Positions 19,317-28,114 of a stretch of DNA of 47,313 bases are shown in pieces (positions within the stretch are counted from its first letter, which is position 1; every line of letters starts with the position of its first letter). Source of the stretch: Clostridia bacterium (lineage in GTDB: Bacteria; Bacillota; Clostridia; Christensenellales; Aristaeellaceae); the NCBI GenBank assembly GCA_017501255.1, contig JAFVXE010000013.1:1-47313 (forward strand), written 5' to 3'. The position numbers and the translations under genes were made by a program. The notes beneath the pieces are model-generated. The model was not told where the DNA came from. It worked only from the letters and a program-made list of their open reading frames with translations, and did not search any database.

Positions 19317-20210
19317 ATGAAGAAATCTGCTCTGATCTGCGTTTGCATTTCCCTTGTCATCATGCTGACGGCGCTGGTGCTGTCCCTGTGCGGCCATGGC
19401 ATCAACTTCGGCCTTGACTTTGCCGGCGGTCTCATTCTGAAATATGATATGGGCGAGGCCTTTGAGACAGCCAAGGTGGAGAAGGTATTCCAGGAACTGG
19501 CCATTGATGAGTTCACCGTCAGTGTGGCCGGCGAGGCAGGCACCACCATGCAGGCCCGCATTCCCAGCCTGGACAGTGAGGACGAAATCCAGCAGTTGCA
19601 GGCTGTGCTGGAAGAAAAACTGGCAGCACTATATCCTCAGATGGATACGGATACCGCCACCGCCAGCTATGTGGGGCCTGTGGCAGGCCGCACGCTGGTG
19701 CGCAATGCCATTTTCAGCGTGCTGCTGGCCGCTGTTCTGATGCTGATCTATATCGCCATCCGTTTTGATTTTGCCAGCGGTGTGGCTGCTGTGACCGGCC
19801 TTTTGCACGATGTGCTCATCATGATCAGCTTCATGGTGATCCTGCGGAACATCATCCAGATGAATTCCTCCTTTATCGCTGCCATGCTGACCATCGTGGG
19901 TTATTCCATCAACAACACCATCGTCATTTTCGACCGCATCCGCGAGAACAAGAAAAAGCCCGCCTGCATGGGCATGAGCCGAATCCAGATCGTGGATGTA
20001 TCCGTCCGGGAAAGCCTGGGCCGTACCATCAATACCACCCTGACCACGCTGGTGACCATCGTAAGCCTGTATGTGCTGGGCGTCAGCGCCATCCGGGAGT
20101 TCAGCCTGCCGATTATTGTGGGCATTTTAGCGGGTGTGTACAGCGCCAACCTGATCAACGGCTATGTGTGGGCTGCCTTTGAGGATTGGCGGCTGGGCAA
20201 GCGGAAGTAA
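19317..20210 (+). CDS. secF: Protein translocase subunit SecF
   Basis: 297 aa. It opens with a membrane segment and the SecF signature FGLDFAGGLILKYD. After a short periplasmic-type domain come five membrane segments with AAMLTIVGYSINNTIVIFDR and IRENKKK, and RESLGRTINTTLTTLVT. Six-helix layout as expected. It forms the SecDF complex with the product of the preceding gene. Ribosome site AAGGAGGTG lies within the end of secD, so translation is probably coupled. A terminator follows at 20286-20313. Confidence 0.95.
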   Translation: MKKSALICVCISLVIMLTALVLSLCGHGINFGLDFAGGLILKYDMGEAFETAKVEKVFQELAIDEFTVSVAGEAGTTMQARIPSLDSEDEIQQLQAVLEEKLAALYPQMDTDTATASYVGPVAGRTLVRNAIFSVLLAAVLMLIYIAIRFDFASGVAAVTGLLHDVLIMISFMVILRNIIQMNSSFIAAMLTIVGYSINNTIVIFDRIRENKKKPACMGMSRIQIVDVSVRESLGRTINTTLTTLVTIVSLYVLGVSAIREFSLPIIVGILAGVYSANLINGYVWAAFEDWRLGKRK

Positions 20211-20285
20211 ACTTGGGGCAAGGCCCCGCAGTCTGCGATGCAAGCGGCACCTTTTCCGTTTTTTCGCATAGTGTATAGGGATCAG

Positions 20286-20313
20286 ACGGGCTGTTTTGCC
20301 GACAGCCCGTTTT
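20286..20313 (+). terminator. Terminator after secDF
   Basis: ACGGGCTGT (20286-20294) pairs with ACAGCCCGT (20302-20310), followed by a short T-run. Confidence 0.85.
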
Positions 20314-20343
20314 CCCATCCCACCCAAAGGAGGAAACCCCTTC

Positions 20344-21507
20344 ATGACCAACTGGCTCATAAGCCGCTTTGTGCGCAACAGCGAGGCTGTTTCAAACCCT
20401 GATGTGCGCACCGCTTACGGCACCCTTGGCGCAACGGTGGGCATTCTGGTGAACGCCTTGCTGGCGGCTGCCAAGTTTCTGATGGGCATCCTTAGCGGTT
20501 CGTTGGCAGTAACGGCGGATGCTGTGAACAACCTCTCCGATGCCGGCGGCAGCGTGGTTGCACTGGTGACCACCCGCATGGCCCGGAAGCCGGTGGATCA
20601 GGATCACCCCTTCGGCCATGGGCGGATTGAATATCTGGGTTCGCTGGCGGTGGGCGTGATCATTGTGGTAATGGCCATCAGCCTTCTGCGGGATGGAATT
20701 GCCGCCATCGTGCAGCCCAAGCCGCTGGATGTGAGCGTGGTGGTATGCGCCGTGCTGGTGCTTTCGGTGCTGATGAAAGGCTGGCTGTTCCTGTTCTACC
20801 GCAGGCTGGGCAGAGCCACCGATAACGGCACCCTGCTGGCAGCCTCCAAGGACAGTCTCAGCGACTGCATCGCCACCGGCGCTGTGCTGGTGAGCATGGC
20901 TTTGCAGCTGATTTTCGGCTGGTGCATCGATGGCTGGATCGGTGTGATGGTGGCGCTGATTGTTTTGAAGGCAGGCTACGAAGTATGCCGGGATACGGTG
21001 GACAGTCTGCTGGGCGGCAAGCCTGACCCGGAAAAACTGCGCCGCATCAAGGAACTGATGTTGAGCTACGATGGCATTCTGGGCGTGCACGATCTGGTGC
21101 TGCATGATTACGGCCCGGGGCGCTGTATCGCCTCCGCCCATGCGGAAGTGAGCGTGGACGGCAATATTCTGGACATCCATGAGATGATCGATGCCGCAGA
21201 GCGCCATATCGCCCGGGAGATGAATATGCCCATCTGCATTCATATGGATCCCATCGTGACCGATGATGAAGGCACCAATCGGCTCAAGCAGCAGATGCAG
21301 ACCTTCCTCACCCAGACCGATCCCTGCCTGAGCCTGCACGATTTCCGGGTGGTACCGGGTGCGGAGAATACCAATGTGATTTTCGACTGTGTGTTGCCTG
21401 CGGGCTATGAGGGCAAAGAGCAGTTGCACCAGTCCCTGTGCGCCTATGCGGCTACCCTTGACCCCCGCTACCGGCTGGTGGTGGTATTCGATACCGATTA
21501 CGCCTGA
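20344..21507 (+). CDS. Cation diffusion facilitator (CDF) family transporter
   Basis: 387 aa. Six membrane segments are followed by a cytoplasmic domain and an extra C-terminal part. TM2 carries GSLAVTADAVNNLSDAGGSV, with the two Asp residues of the metal site (DxxxD), and the motif DHPFGHGRIEYLGSLAVG follows. TM5 supplies a further pair (SLSDCIATG). The soluble domain begins near residue 210 (YEVCRDTVDSLLGGKPDPE). CDF proteins export Zn2+, Mn2+, Fe2+ or Co2+ in exchange for protons; metal not assignable here. ATG 20344 follows AAAGGAGG. Expressed alone, between the secDF terminator and the LCP gene. Confidence 0.9.
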   Translation: MTNWLISRFVRNSEAVSNPDVRTAYGTLGATVGILVNALLAAAKFLMGILSGSLAVTADAVNNLSDAGGSVVALVTTRMARKPVDQDHPFGHGRIEYLGSLAVGVIIVVMAISLLRDGIAAIVQPKPLDVSVVVCAVLVLSVLMKGWLFLFYRRLGRATDNGTLLAASKDSLSDCIATGAVLVSMALQLIFGWCIDGWIGVMVALIVLKAGYEVCRDTVDSLLGGKPDPEKLRRIKELMLSYDGILGVHDLVLHDYGPGRCIASAHAEVSVDGNILDIHEMIDAAERHIAREMNMPICIHMDPIVTDDEGTNRLKQQMQTFLTQTDPCLSLHDFRVVPGAENTNVIFDCVLPAGYEGKEQLHQSLCAYAATLDPRYRLVVVFDTDYA

Positions 21508-21579
21508 TATTCCCGGCAATGAAACCAATGTATGATCCGTTATCATCAGTGGTACACTATCCGCATGGAGGGATGCTGA

Positions 21580-22494
21580 ATGAAACGGATGCAACAACCA
21601 TACAGCCATACGAACCGGAAACCCTGCCCGGGCCGCAGAATTGTTTCGGCGATCCTGTGCATGATTCTTCTGCTGACCCTTGCCCTGCCCGCCATGGCAG
21701 CGGAGGAAGCGAATACGTTCAATCTGCTGCTCATCGGTGAGGATGCCTCCGCCAAAGCGGAGAACGGGCGCAGCGATGCCATGCTGCTGGCGCAGATCAC
21801 TCCGGCTACCGGGGATGTGAAGCTGGTATCATTCCTGAGGGATTTGTACGTGCCCGTTCCGGGGCATGGCAAAACCCGCCTCAATGCCGCCTATTTCTAT
21901 GGTGGGGAGGAACTGCTGAAAGAAACCCTGACGGAATGCTTCGGCGTGCGCATCGACCGCACCATGGCGGTGGATTTTGCCACCATGGCAGGGCTGATCG
22001 ACCAGATCGGCGGGGTGGAGCTGGAAGTGACTGCGCAGGAGAAAACCGAGCTGAACAGCATTCTGGCAACCTATTGCCGGGATGAAGGCATCCCGGTGGA
22101 CGGCAGGCTGCTGGAAAACAGCGGGCTTGTGAAGCTGGACGGCCTGCAGGCCCTCAGTTTCAGCCGTATCCGGAGCCTGGACAGCGATTTCGGGCGGGTG
22201 GGCCGTCAGCAGATGGTGCTGGTGGGGCTGCTGAAACGGCTGACCACGCTGGATGGTCTCACCCTGATGGGACTTGCCATAGGCAATCTGCAAAATGTGA
22301 AAACCGATCTGAGCCTCGGCGACCTGATCGGTCTGCTGCCGCTGCTTTCCCGGGATGGTGGTCTTCGCCTGCGCAGCGCCCGTGTGCCCTTCGATGATAC
22401 CTGCCGGGATGTGCAGGTGAACGGAATGTGGGTGCTGGATTGCGATCTGGCTGCCAACACCGGCAGGCTGCAAGCGTTTCTGACGGAACCGTAA
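21580..22494 (+). CDS. LCP family protein (LytR-CpsA-Psr)
   Basis: 304 aa. A basic cytoplasmic start and a hydrophobic segment (IVSAILCMILLLTLALPAMA) anchor or export the protein. The LCP domain follows: FNLLLIGEDA, RSDAMLLAQI with the conserved Arg-Ser-Asp, VSFLRDLYVPVPG with its phosphate-binding Arg, then RLNAAYFYGG and FSRIRSLDSDFGRVGRQQ. Such enzymes transfer polyprenyl-linked glycopolymers to peptidoglycan. There is no C-terminal extra domain. It is followed closely (31 nt) by dus. Confidence 0.88.
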   Translation: MKRMQQPYSHTNRKPCPGRRIVSAILCMILLLTLALPAMAAEEANTFNLLLIGEDASAKAENGRSDAMLLAQITPATGDVKLVSFLRDLYVPVPGHGKTRLNAAYFYGGEELLKETLTECFGVRIDRTMAVDFATMAGLIDQIGGVELEVTAQEKTELNSILATYCRDEGIPVDGRLLENSGLVKLDGLQALSFSRIRSLDSDFGRVGRQQMVLVGLLKRLTTLDGLTLMGLAIGNLQNVKTDLSLGDLIGLLPLLSRDGGLRLRSARVPFDDTCRDVQVNGMWVLDCDLAANTGRLQAFLTEP

Positions 22495-22525
22495 ACAAAC
22501 ACAACCATACAAAAGGAGCTGCCTC

Positions 22526-23461
22526 ATGCAATACACCTTTGCGCCCATGGAGGGCATCACCAACCACCTGTACCGCAATGCTCACAAGGATTGCTTTACC
22601 CCGGCGGACCGGTATTTCATCCCCTTTTTATCCGCCAAGGGCAAGGGCTTTACCGGCCGGGAAAAGCGGGATATTGCCCCGGAAAACAATCAGGGCATGA
22701 ATGCGGTGCCCCAGGTGATGAGCAATGATGCGGATTCCTTTATGTGGGTGGCCAATGAGCTGATCGCCCGGGGCTATGAGGAAATCAACCTGAATCTGGG
22801 CTGCCCGTCCTCCACGGTGATCTCCAAGGGCAAAGGCGCTGGCTTCCTTGGCAGACCTGAGGAGCTGGAACGCTTTCTTGGCGAGATCTACAGCCGCTGC
22901 CCGGTGCGCATCTCCATCAAAACCCGGCTGGGCATGAAGGAGCCGGAGGAGTTTGAGCGGATTCTGGATATCTACAACAAATATCCGGTCAGTGAACTGA
23001 TCGTTCATCCCCGTATCCGGGAGGATCTTTACCGGCTGCCGGTGCGCCCGGAATGGTTCGATTTTGCCAGGCAGCACACCCATTTCACCCTGTGCTACAA
23101 CGGCGATTTGTACACTGCCGAGGATGTACGGGCTTTTGAAGCCGCCCATCCCGATGTGAACCGGGTGATGATGGGCCGGGGCTTTCTCATGCGCCCCGGC
23201 ATGGTGGGGCAGCTGCGGGGGCAGGAGCCCACAGTGGAGCAGCTGTGCCGCTTCCATGAACGGATGTATCAGGCATACCGGGAGCTTTTGGGCACCGAGG
23301 CCTTTGTAATGATGAAAATGAAGGAACTCTGGGCCTATCTGGGCGTTGGTTACGACATCGGCCCCAAGTTGCTCAAGAAAATCCGCAAATGCGACCGCTA
23401 CCGGGATTATGATGCGGTGATGGCAACGGTGTTTGCGGCGCTGGAGACACAGGGAGAATAA
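22526..23461 (+). CDS. tRNA-dihydrouridine synthase
   Basis: 311 aa TIM-barrel flavoprotein. It starts directly with the FMN-binding APMEGITN motif, then shows EINLNLGCPSSTVISKGKGA, where the Cys is the catalytic acid of the family. RISIKTRLGM and VHPRIREDLYRLPVRP follow, with the phosphate-binding VMMGRGFLMRPG near the end. It reduces specific uridines in tRNA with NADPH. Ribosome site AAAGGAG is 9 nt before ATG 22526. Which Dus subfamily it belongs to cannot be told by eye. Confidence 0.93.
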   Translation: MQYTFAPMEGITNHLYRNAHKDCFTPADRYFIPFLSAKGKGFTGREKRDIAPENNQGMNAVPQVMSNDADSFMWVANELIARGYEEINLNLGCPSSTVISKGKGAGFLGRPEELERFLGEIYSRCPVRISIKTRLGMKEPEEFERILDIYNKYPVSELIVHPRIREDLYRLPVRPEWFDFARQHTHFTLCYNGDLYTAEDVRAFEAAHPDVNRVMMGRGFLMRPGMVGQLRGQEPTVEQLCRFHERMYQAYRELLGTEAFVMMKMKELWAYLGVGYDIGPKLLKKIRKCDRYRDYDAVMATVFAALETQGE

Positions 23462-23462
23462 G

Positions 23463-23512
23463 AAAAAACCAGCTGTTGGCAGTGGAGAACGCTGCTGCAG
23501 CTGGTTTTCTTT
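23463..23512. terminator. Bidirectional terminator between dus and the cytidine deaminase gene
   Basis: AAAACCAGCTG and CAGCTGGTTTT arms (about 23465-23475 and 23498-23508), flanked by A-run and T-run, between convergent genes. Confidence 0.88.
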
Positions 23513-23573
23513 GACTGTTGAAGATGTGTTTCCATCCCTGTTTTCTAAGGGGATGTTCCGCCGGGATTGCCTG

Positions 23574-24008
23574 TTATTCCTGCCAGTGTTCCAGTTCTTC
23601 GGCGGGATAGGCTTTTGTCCAATGATAGGGCTGCAATTCTTTCAATTCCACAAATCGGAGTTTTTCTTCCTGGGTTGTTACAGCAACCTGTACCTCTTCC
23701 CCCCAGAAGCGCAGCCGTTCCTGACAAATGCCACAGGGCGACAGTACTTTGTAGTCCGATGTTTCATCATTTCGGATCAGGCACAGACAGTGGGTTACTT
23801 TTTCATTGAATTTGTGAGCTTCGAGCATTGCACCAAGTTCGATGCATACGATGGCTGATGCATTGGCGGTTTCAATGGAAACGCTTGTATAGTAGTTGCT
23901 GTTTGCAGTATGAACGACACCTGCGCCACCCCAACCAACGGGATATCTTTTTTCGATCAGTTCCACGGCTCTGCGGTACATTTCATTTTCGATTTCGGTA
24001 TTTCTCAT
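23574..24008 (-). CDS. Cytidine deaminase family protein
   Basis: 144 aa. The zinc site is present in the usual order: C-I-E in ANASAIVCIELGAM (Cys ligand and catalytic Glu) and LSPCGICQERL (two Cys ligands). It hydrolyses the amino group of cytidine, deoxycytidine or a related nucleoside. Residues around the motifs diverge from standard Cdd (an Ile between Cys and Glu rather than Ala), so a blasticidin-deaminase-like substrate is also possible. Its ATG overlaps the stop of the kinase gene (ATGA), making a translationally coupled operon. Ribosome site GAGGAAA. Confidence 0.8.
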   Translation of the reverse strand: MRNTEIENEMYRRAVELIEKRYPVGWGGAGVVHTANSNYYTSVSIETANASAIVCIELGAMLEAHKFNEKVTHCLCLIRNDETSDYKVLSPCGICQERLRFWGEEVQVAVTTQEEKLRFVELKELQPYHWTKAYPAEELEHWQE

Positions 24009-24646
24009 CAAGATTTCCTCATTACGTTTTGAGCATTCTGTGCCAGTCCAAAATGATTTTCCACCATCCCCATCAAGCGATCCACCGCCATGCTCCCATC
24101 ATTGATGAGCGAAACATACCCAAGTTCCCCGCACTGCTGCTGTACCGCTTTGGCAAACAGGGCATCCCGTTCCATCCAGTTGGCAAAGGCCCGTGCCTTG
24201 TCGCTGCAATCCGCCAGCACATAGGGCACCCATTCCCGTTTTTCGTAATGGGATACCTGAAAAGCCTTGGTGGGGGTAAGCGCCAGATAATGGTCGGCGG
24301 GGAAGCCCTGCGCCTGCATCAATGCCGGCAGATAGGCAGCCCCTTCGGTGATGATCCCCTTTTCGCTTTGGATGGCGTTCCAATCTGCCAGCACATACGG
24401 GAAGATTTCTTCGTAAATCCGTAATTCTTCCTGGCACTGCACAAGGGGATCCCGCATCCAGATTTCCTCCGGGGACATGGCTGCACTGTGTGCGCAGGCT
24501 TCTTTCCCGTCGGCTGCGCCCTGTTTCATATACCTGTCCAGATGATCGTCCACCTTGAAATATTGCAGACCATGCTTTATGGCAAGGGCTTGCGCTACGG
24601 TGCTTTTGCCGCTGCAGGGCGAGCCGCCGATACAATAGATGTGCAT
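24008..24646 (-). CDS. P-loop kinase of shikimate/adenylate-kinase type
   Basis: 212 aa. The N-terminus is a Walker A loop (YCIGGSPCSGKSTVAQALA) followed by a strand and Asp pair (YFKVDDHLDRYM) that usually binds the substrate. A basic lid-like region is not obvious. It is likely to phosphorylate a small molecule or nucleoside; the target is unknown. It lies between trmH and the cytidine deaminase in one minus-strand operon: 16 nt after trmH, with a 1-nt stop/start overlap to the deaminase. ATG 24646 follows CGGAGGGA. Confidence 0.65.
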   Translation of the reverse strand: MHIYCIGGSPCSGKSTVAQALAIKHGLQYFKVDDHLDRYMKQGAADGKEACAHSAAMSPEEIWMRDPLVQCQEELRIYEEIFPYVLADWNAIQSEKGIITEGAAYLPALMQAQGFPADHYLALTPTKAFQVSHYEKREWVPYVLADCSDKARAFANWMERDALFAKAVQQQCGELGYVSLINDGSMAVDRLMGMVENHFGLAQNAQNVMRKS

Positions 24647-24662
24647 ATCGTCCCTCCGTTTT

Positions 24663-25457
24663 TTACATACTGCGCTTTCCAAACAGCTCCCAGAACGCCA
24701 CCGCCCCGGCGGCTGCCACATTCAGGGAGTTCACCTGATGGTACATGGGAATGATCACGGCGTCATCACAGCCGTCGATGGTCTCCTGCCGCAGTCCGTC
24801 GCCCTCTGCCCCAAGAAACAGAGCCAGCTTGTCAGCAGCTTTCAGGCATGGGGCGTCAATGGATATGGCATTCTCCCGCAGTGCCAGCGCAGCTGTCTGA
24901 AAACCTGCTGCTTTCAGCGCATCCAGCGGGCTTTCGCATACTGCCCACGGAATGCGCAGAACGGCCCCCATACTCACCCGGGCGGCACGCCGCTGCAAGG
25001 GGTCGCAGCAGTCGGGGGTCAGCAGGATGCCATCCGCCCCCAAAGCGGCAGCGGAACGGAACAGCGCCCCCACGTTGGTGCCATCCACCACGTTTTCCAG
25101 CACCACAATGCGGCGGGCATGCGCCAGCACAGCCTGCGACGTTTTGGCGGCAGGGCGCTCCATGGCGCAAAGAATGCCCCGGCTCAGCCGGAACCCGGTG
25201 AGGGTTTCCAGCAGACTGTCCGCCCCGGTGTAGACCGGCACGCCGCATTTCTCCACCAGCGCTTTGCCCTTGCCGGTGATGTGCCGCCGTTCCATCAAAA
25301 GGGACAGGGGACGGCATCCGGCTTCCAGCCCAGCCAGAATGACGTTTTCGCTTTCAGCAATGAAGAGCCTTTCCCCTTGCAGCTGCCTGCCGGTCAGCTG
25401 GCGGTAGGGGGCTATGGCTGGGTCGTCCAGCGTAAGAATTTCAACGATTTCTGTCAT
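24663..25457 (-). CDS. TrmH/SpoU family RNA 2'-O-methyltransferase
   Basis: 264 aa. An N-terminal L30e-like substrate-binding part (residues about 15-95, with LQGERLFIAESENVILAGLE) precedes the SPOUT domain. Three family motifs are visible: VVLENVVDGTNVGALFRSAA (motif 1), LALFLGAEGDGL (motif 2) and IIPMYHQVNSLNVAAAGAVA (motif 3). The knotted C-terminus binds S-adenosylmethionine and methylates a ribose in rRNA or tRNA. Start 25457 has GGAG 7 nt upstream; ATG 25469 is an alternative. First gene of the operon trmH-kinase-cytidine deaminase. Confidence 0.9.
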   Translation of the reverse strand: MTEIVEILTLDDPAIAPYRQLTGRQLQGERLFIAESENVILAGLEAGCRPLSLLMERRHITGKGKALVEKCGVPVYTGADSLLETLTGFRLSRGILCAMERPAAKTSQAVLAHARRIVVLENVVDGTNVGALFRSAAALGADGILLTPDCCDPLQRRAARVSMGAVLRIPWAVCESPLDALKAAGFQTAALALRENAISIDAPCLKAADKLALFLGAEGDGLRQETIDGCDDAVIIPMYHQVNSLNVAAAGAVAFWELFGKRSM

Positions 25458-25552
25458 GGTATGCTCCATGTGTTCGTATTTCTGCTTTAGTGTATCACAT
25501 CGCAGCGCTCTGGAAAAGTCTGAATGTTTTTCATATCCTGTCAGCCGCTTTC

Positions 25553-25581
25553 TTGACACTGCCCCCATCCCGTGCTATCAT
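25553..25581 (+). promoter_or_regulatory. SigA promoter of the 2H phosphoesterase gene
   Basis: TTGACA (25553-25558), 17-nt spacer, TATCAT (25576-25581); start codon about 30 nt further on. Confidence 0.8.
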
Positions 25582-25611
25582 CCTGAAAACCAGCGAAACG
25601 AGGCGATTTTC

Positions 25612-26121
25612 ATGGCAGAATCCTTCCTGACCATCATGGCGGAGTATTGCGAGGCAGACCAGCAGCGCATCTCTGTGTGGTACGATGCCTTGCAGCAGGC
25701 GGGCTTTACCGGCAGGCAGACCCCCGGGCTCCGGCATCACATCAGTCTGGCATCCTATCCGTTGGAGAAGGAAACGGAAGCCGTGGAGATCATCAAACGG
25801 GTCGGCCAGCGTTTCGCCCCGGTGGAAGTGGCCATCCGGCACATCGGCGTGCTGCCCGGCGGAAAAACGCTGGTGGCTGCCCCGGATATGAGTCTCCAGC
25901 TGTCGGCCCTGCAAGCTGCCTGCGGCGACAAAATGGTGCATGGCTACCCTTGGCTGCCCCATACCACCATGCTCATCGACGAAACCGAAACCCTCGCCGC
26001 CGCCCTGCCCACGCTGATGAGGGCTTTTGTTCCCCTACAGACAAAAATCGACCGGCTGCGCCTGTGCGCCTTCTGGCCCACAAGGGAGATTGCCTGCGTG
26101 GAACTGACGGGGGAGGAATAA
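25612..26121 (+). CDS. 2H phosphoesterase / 2'-5' RNA ligase-like protein
   Basis: 169 aa. Two HxT/S-type motifs define the 2H superfamily: RHHISLASY near residue 43 and LPHTTMLID near residue 119, spaced as in 2'-5' RNA ligase/ThpR-like proteins. Members open cyclic phosphodiesters or join RNA ends. Its partner substrate is unknown. It stands alone behind its own SigA promoter, divergent from trmH. A family B repeat follows it. Start ATG 25612 with CGAGGCG upstream. Confidence 0.8.
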   Translation: MAESFLTIMAEYCEADQQRISVWYDALQQAGFTGRQTPGLRHHISLASYPLEKETEAVEIIKRVGQRFAPVEVAIRHIGVLPGGKTLVAAPDMSLQLSALQAACGDKMVHGYPWLPHTTMLIDETETLAAALPTLMRAFVPLQTKIDRLRLCAFWPTREIACVELTGEE

Positions 26122-26184
26122 GGAAGCGTATCGATGGTAGTACGAAACAAACGACTATCCGAACGAATGAAGTACCCCCACTTA

Positions 26185-26270
26185 CTGCCGCAAAGCGGCA
26201 GCAAAACCGGGATTCTTAAGGGATGAAATCCCTTAAGCGGTGGGTGCAGGGAGGCGGCGCCTCCCTGCGT
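26185..26270. repeat. Triple-hairpin intergenic repeat, family B, copy 2
   Basis: Hairpins 26185-26191/26195-26201, 26215-26224/26228-26237 and 26246-26255/26259-26268, each with a 3-nt loop. The middle and last ones share GGGATTCTTAAGGG, CCCTTAAGCGG and GTGCAGGG with the copy at 15928-16016, while loops and outer pairs vary with compensating changes. It may serve as the terminator of the upstream gene. Confidence 0.8.
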
Positions 26271-26291
26271 AACGTTCACCCCACATTTTTC

Positions 26292-26320
26292 TTGCCAAAA
26301 GCCGTTATCCGCTATATAAT
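26292..26320 (+). promoter_or_regulatory. SigA promoter of glnS inside a hairpin
   Basis: TTGCCA (26292-26297), 17-nt spacer, TATAAT (26315-26320). CCGTTATC and GATAACGG (26302-26309, 26324-26331) flank the -10 and are followed by T7, so incoming transcripts would end there while new ones start. Confidence 0.7.
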
Positions 26321-26371
26321 TACTGATAACGGTTTTTTTCTGCCGTAAACTGTAAGAAAGAGGGCACTGCA

Positions 26372-28090
26372 ATGGAAACACCCGCAACGAAAAGCAATTT
26401 CATCTGGGAAGCCGTAGAAGAAGATTTACGGAGCGGGCGCTGCCAAAGCGTGCACACCCGTTTTCCCCCGGAACCCAACGGCTATCTGCACATCGGTCAC
26501 TGCAAGGCACTGGTGGCGGACTTTCTGACCGCTGAGCGCTATGGCGGCGTGACCAACCTGCGCTTTGACGATACCAACCCCGCCAAGGAAGAAACCGAGT
26601 ATGTGGACGGCATCATGGATGACATCCGCTGGCTGGGCTTCGACTGGAAGGGCGGCCTGTTCTTTGCCAGCGAGTACTATCAGAAGTGCTACGATATCGC
26701 CGTGGACTGGATCAAGCGGGATCTGGCCTATGTGGACGAGCTGACGCAGGAGCAGATGCGTGAATACCGTGGCACGCTCACCGAGCCGGGCAAGAACAGC
26801 CCCTACCGGGACCGTCCCATGGAGGAGAACCTGCGCCTGTTCGAGGAAATGAAGGAAGGCAAGCATCCCGAGGGCAGCATGATCCTTCGCATGAAGATCG
26901 ATATGGCCTCCCCCAACATCAATATGCGCGACCCCGCCATGTATCGCATCCTGTACAAGGAGCATCACCGCACGGGCAAGGAATGGTGCATCTATCCCAT
27001 GTACGACTTCGCCCATCCCATCGGCGATGCGCTGGAAGGCATCACCCACAGCCTGTGCTCCCTGGAGTATGAGGATCACCGCCCCCTGTATGACTGGGTG
27101 GTGGAAAAGTCCGCTGCCATGCTGCCTGGCCGTCCCCGCCAGATTGAGTTCAGCCGCCTGAACCTGACCCGCACCGTGATGAGCAAGCGCTACCTGCGTG
27201 CGTTGGTGGAGGGTGGCTTCGTCACCGGCTGGGATGATCCCCGTATGCCCACCCTGTGCGCCATGCGCCGCCGTGGCTTCACCCCCGAAGCCATCCGGGA
27301 TTTCATTGACCGCATCGGCCTGGCCAAGGCGGACAGCACCGTGGATATGGCTCTGTTGGAAAGCTGCGTCCGTGACGATCTGGGCGACAAGGTGCCCCGT
27401 GCTATGGCGGTGGTGCGCCCCCTGAAGGTGATCCTGACCAATTGGCCCGAGGACAAGCGGGATGAGCTGGAAATTGAGAACCACCCCAAGCACCCGGAAA
27501 TGGGCAGCCACAAGGTGGTTATGACCCGGGAAATCTACGTGGAGCAGGAAGACTTTATGGAGGTTCCCCCCAAGAAGTATTTCCGCCTGTTCCCGGGCAA
27601 CGAAGTGCGTCTCATGGGTGCGTACATCATCAAGTGCGAAGGCTGTGAGAAGGACGAGAATGGCAACGTGACCGCCGTGCTGTGCACCGTGGATATGGAC
27701 AGCCGCAACGGCAGCGAGGGCGCCAACCGTAAGGTGAAGGGCACCCTGCACTGGGTCAGCGCCACGGAGAATGTGCCGGTGGAAGCCCGGATGTTTGAGC
27801 CCATCCTGTTGGAGGATGACGAAACCAACGGCATCGAGGGCGAAGCCCTGGAAGAACTGCGCCAGAAGCTGCCCCTGAAGGATGATTTCCTCACCCGCCT
27901 CAACTTTAACAGCCTGGAAACCTGCATGGGTTATGGCGAAAAGGCGCTGGCGGATGCCGAACCCGGCGCGACCTTCCAGTTCCCCCGCGTGGGCTATTTC
28001 TGCAAGGATACCGACTCCACCGCCGAGAAGTTCGTCTTCAACCGGGTGGTGGGCCTGAAGGATACCTTCGCCAAGCAGATCAAAAAGTAA
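26372..28090 (+). CDS. glnS: Glutaminyl-tRNA synthetase
   Basis: 572 aa, the usual length for GlnRS. Class I motifs are visible: HTRFPPEPNGYLHIGHCKA (HIGH) near residue 36 and TVMSKRYL (KMSKS equivalent) near 268. The recognition region LRFDDTNPAKEETEYVDGI is typical of GlnRS rather than GluRS, and the C-terminal beta-barrel anticodon-binding domains end with FNRVVGLKDTFAKQIKK. It charges tRNA-Gln directly. Some Clostridia rely on the transamidation route instead, so the gene says this organism has direct charging. A promoter and AAGAAAGAGG precede it. Confidence 0.97.
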   Translation: METPATKSNFIWEAVEEDLRSGRCQSVHTRFPPEPNGYLHIGHCKALVADFLTAERYGGVTNLRFDDTNPAKEETEYVDGIMDDIRWLGFDWKGGLFFASEYYQKCYDIAVDWIKRDLAYVDELTQEQMREYRGTLTEPGKNSPYRDRPMEENLRLFEEMKEGKHPEGSMILRMKIDMASPNINMRDPAMYRILYKEHHRTGKEWCIYPMYDFAHPIGDALEGITHSLCSLEYEDHRPLYDWVVEKSAAMLPGRPRQIEFSRLNLTRTVMSKRYLRALVEGGFVTGWDDPRMPTLCAMRRRGFTPEAIRDFIDRIGLAKADSTVDMALLESCVRDDLGDKVPRAMAVVRPLKVILTNWPEDKRDELEIENHPKHPEMGSHKVVMTREIYVEQEDFMEVPPKKYFRLFPGNEVRLMGAYIIKCEGCEKDENGNVTAVLCTVDMDSRNGSEGANRKVKGTLHWVSATENVPVEARMFEPILLEDDETNGIEGEALEELRQKLPLKDDFLTRLNFNSLETCMGYGEKALADAEPGATFQFPRVGYFCKDTDSTAEKFVFNRVVGLKDTFAKQIKK

Positions 28091-28114
28091 TTGCATAAGG
28101 AGGCGAACAGGACG

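Noticed and set aside
17825..19561. 578-codon open frame antisense to secD
   Set aside because: It has shadow composition, runs across the secD-secF boundary and has no ribosome site.
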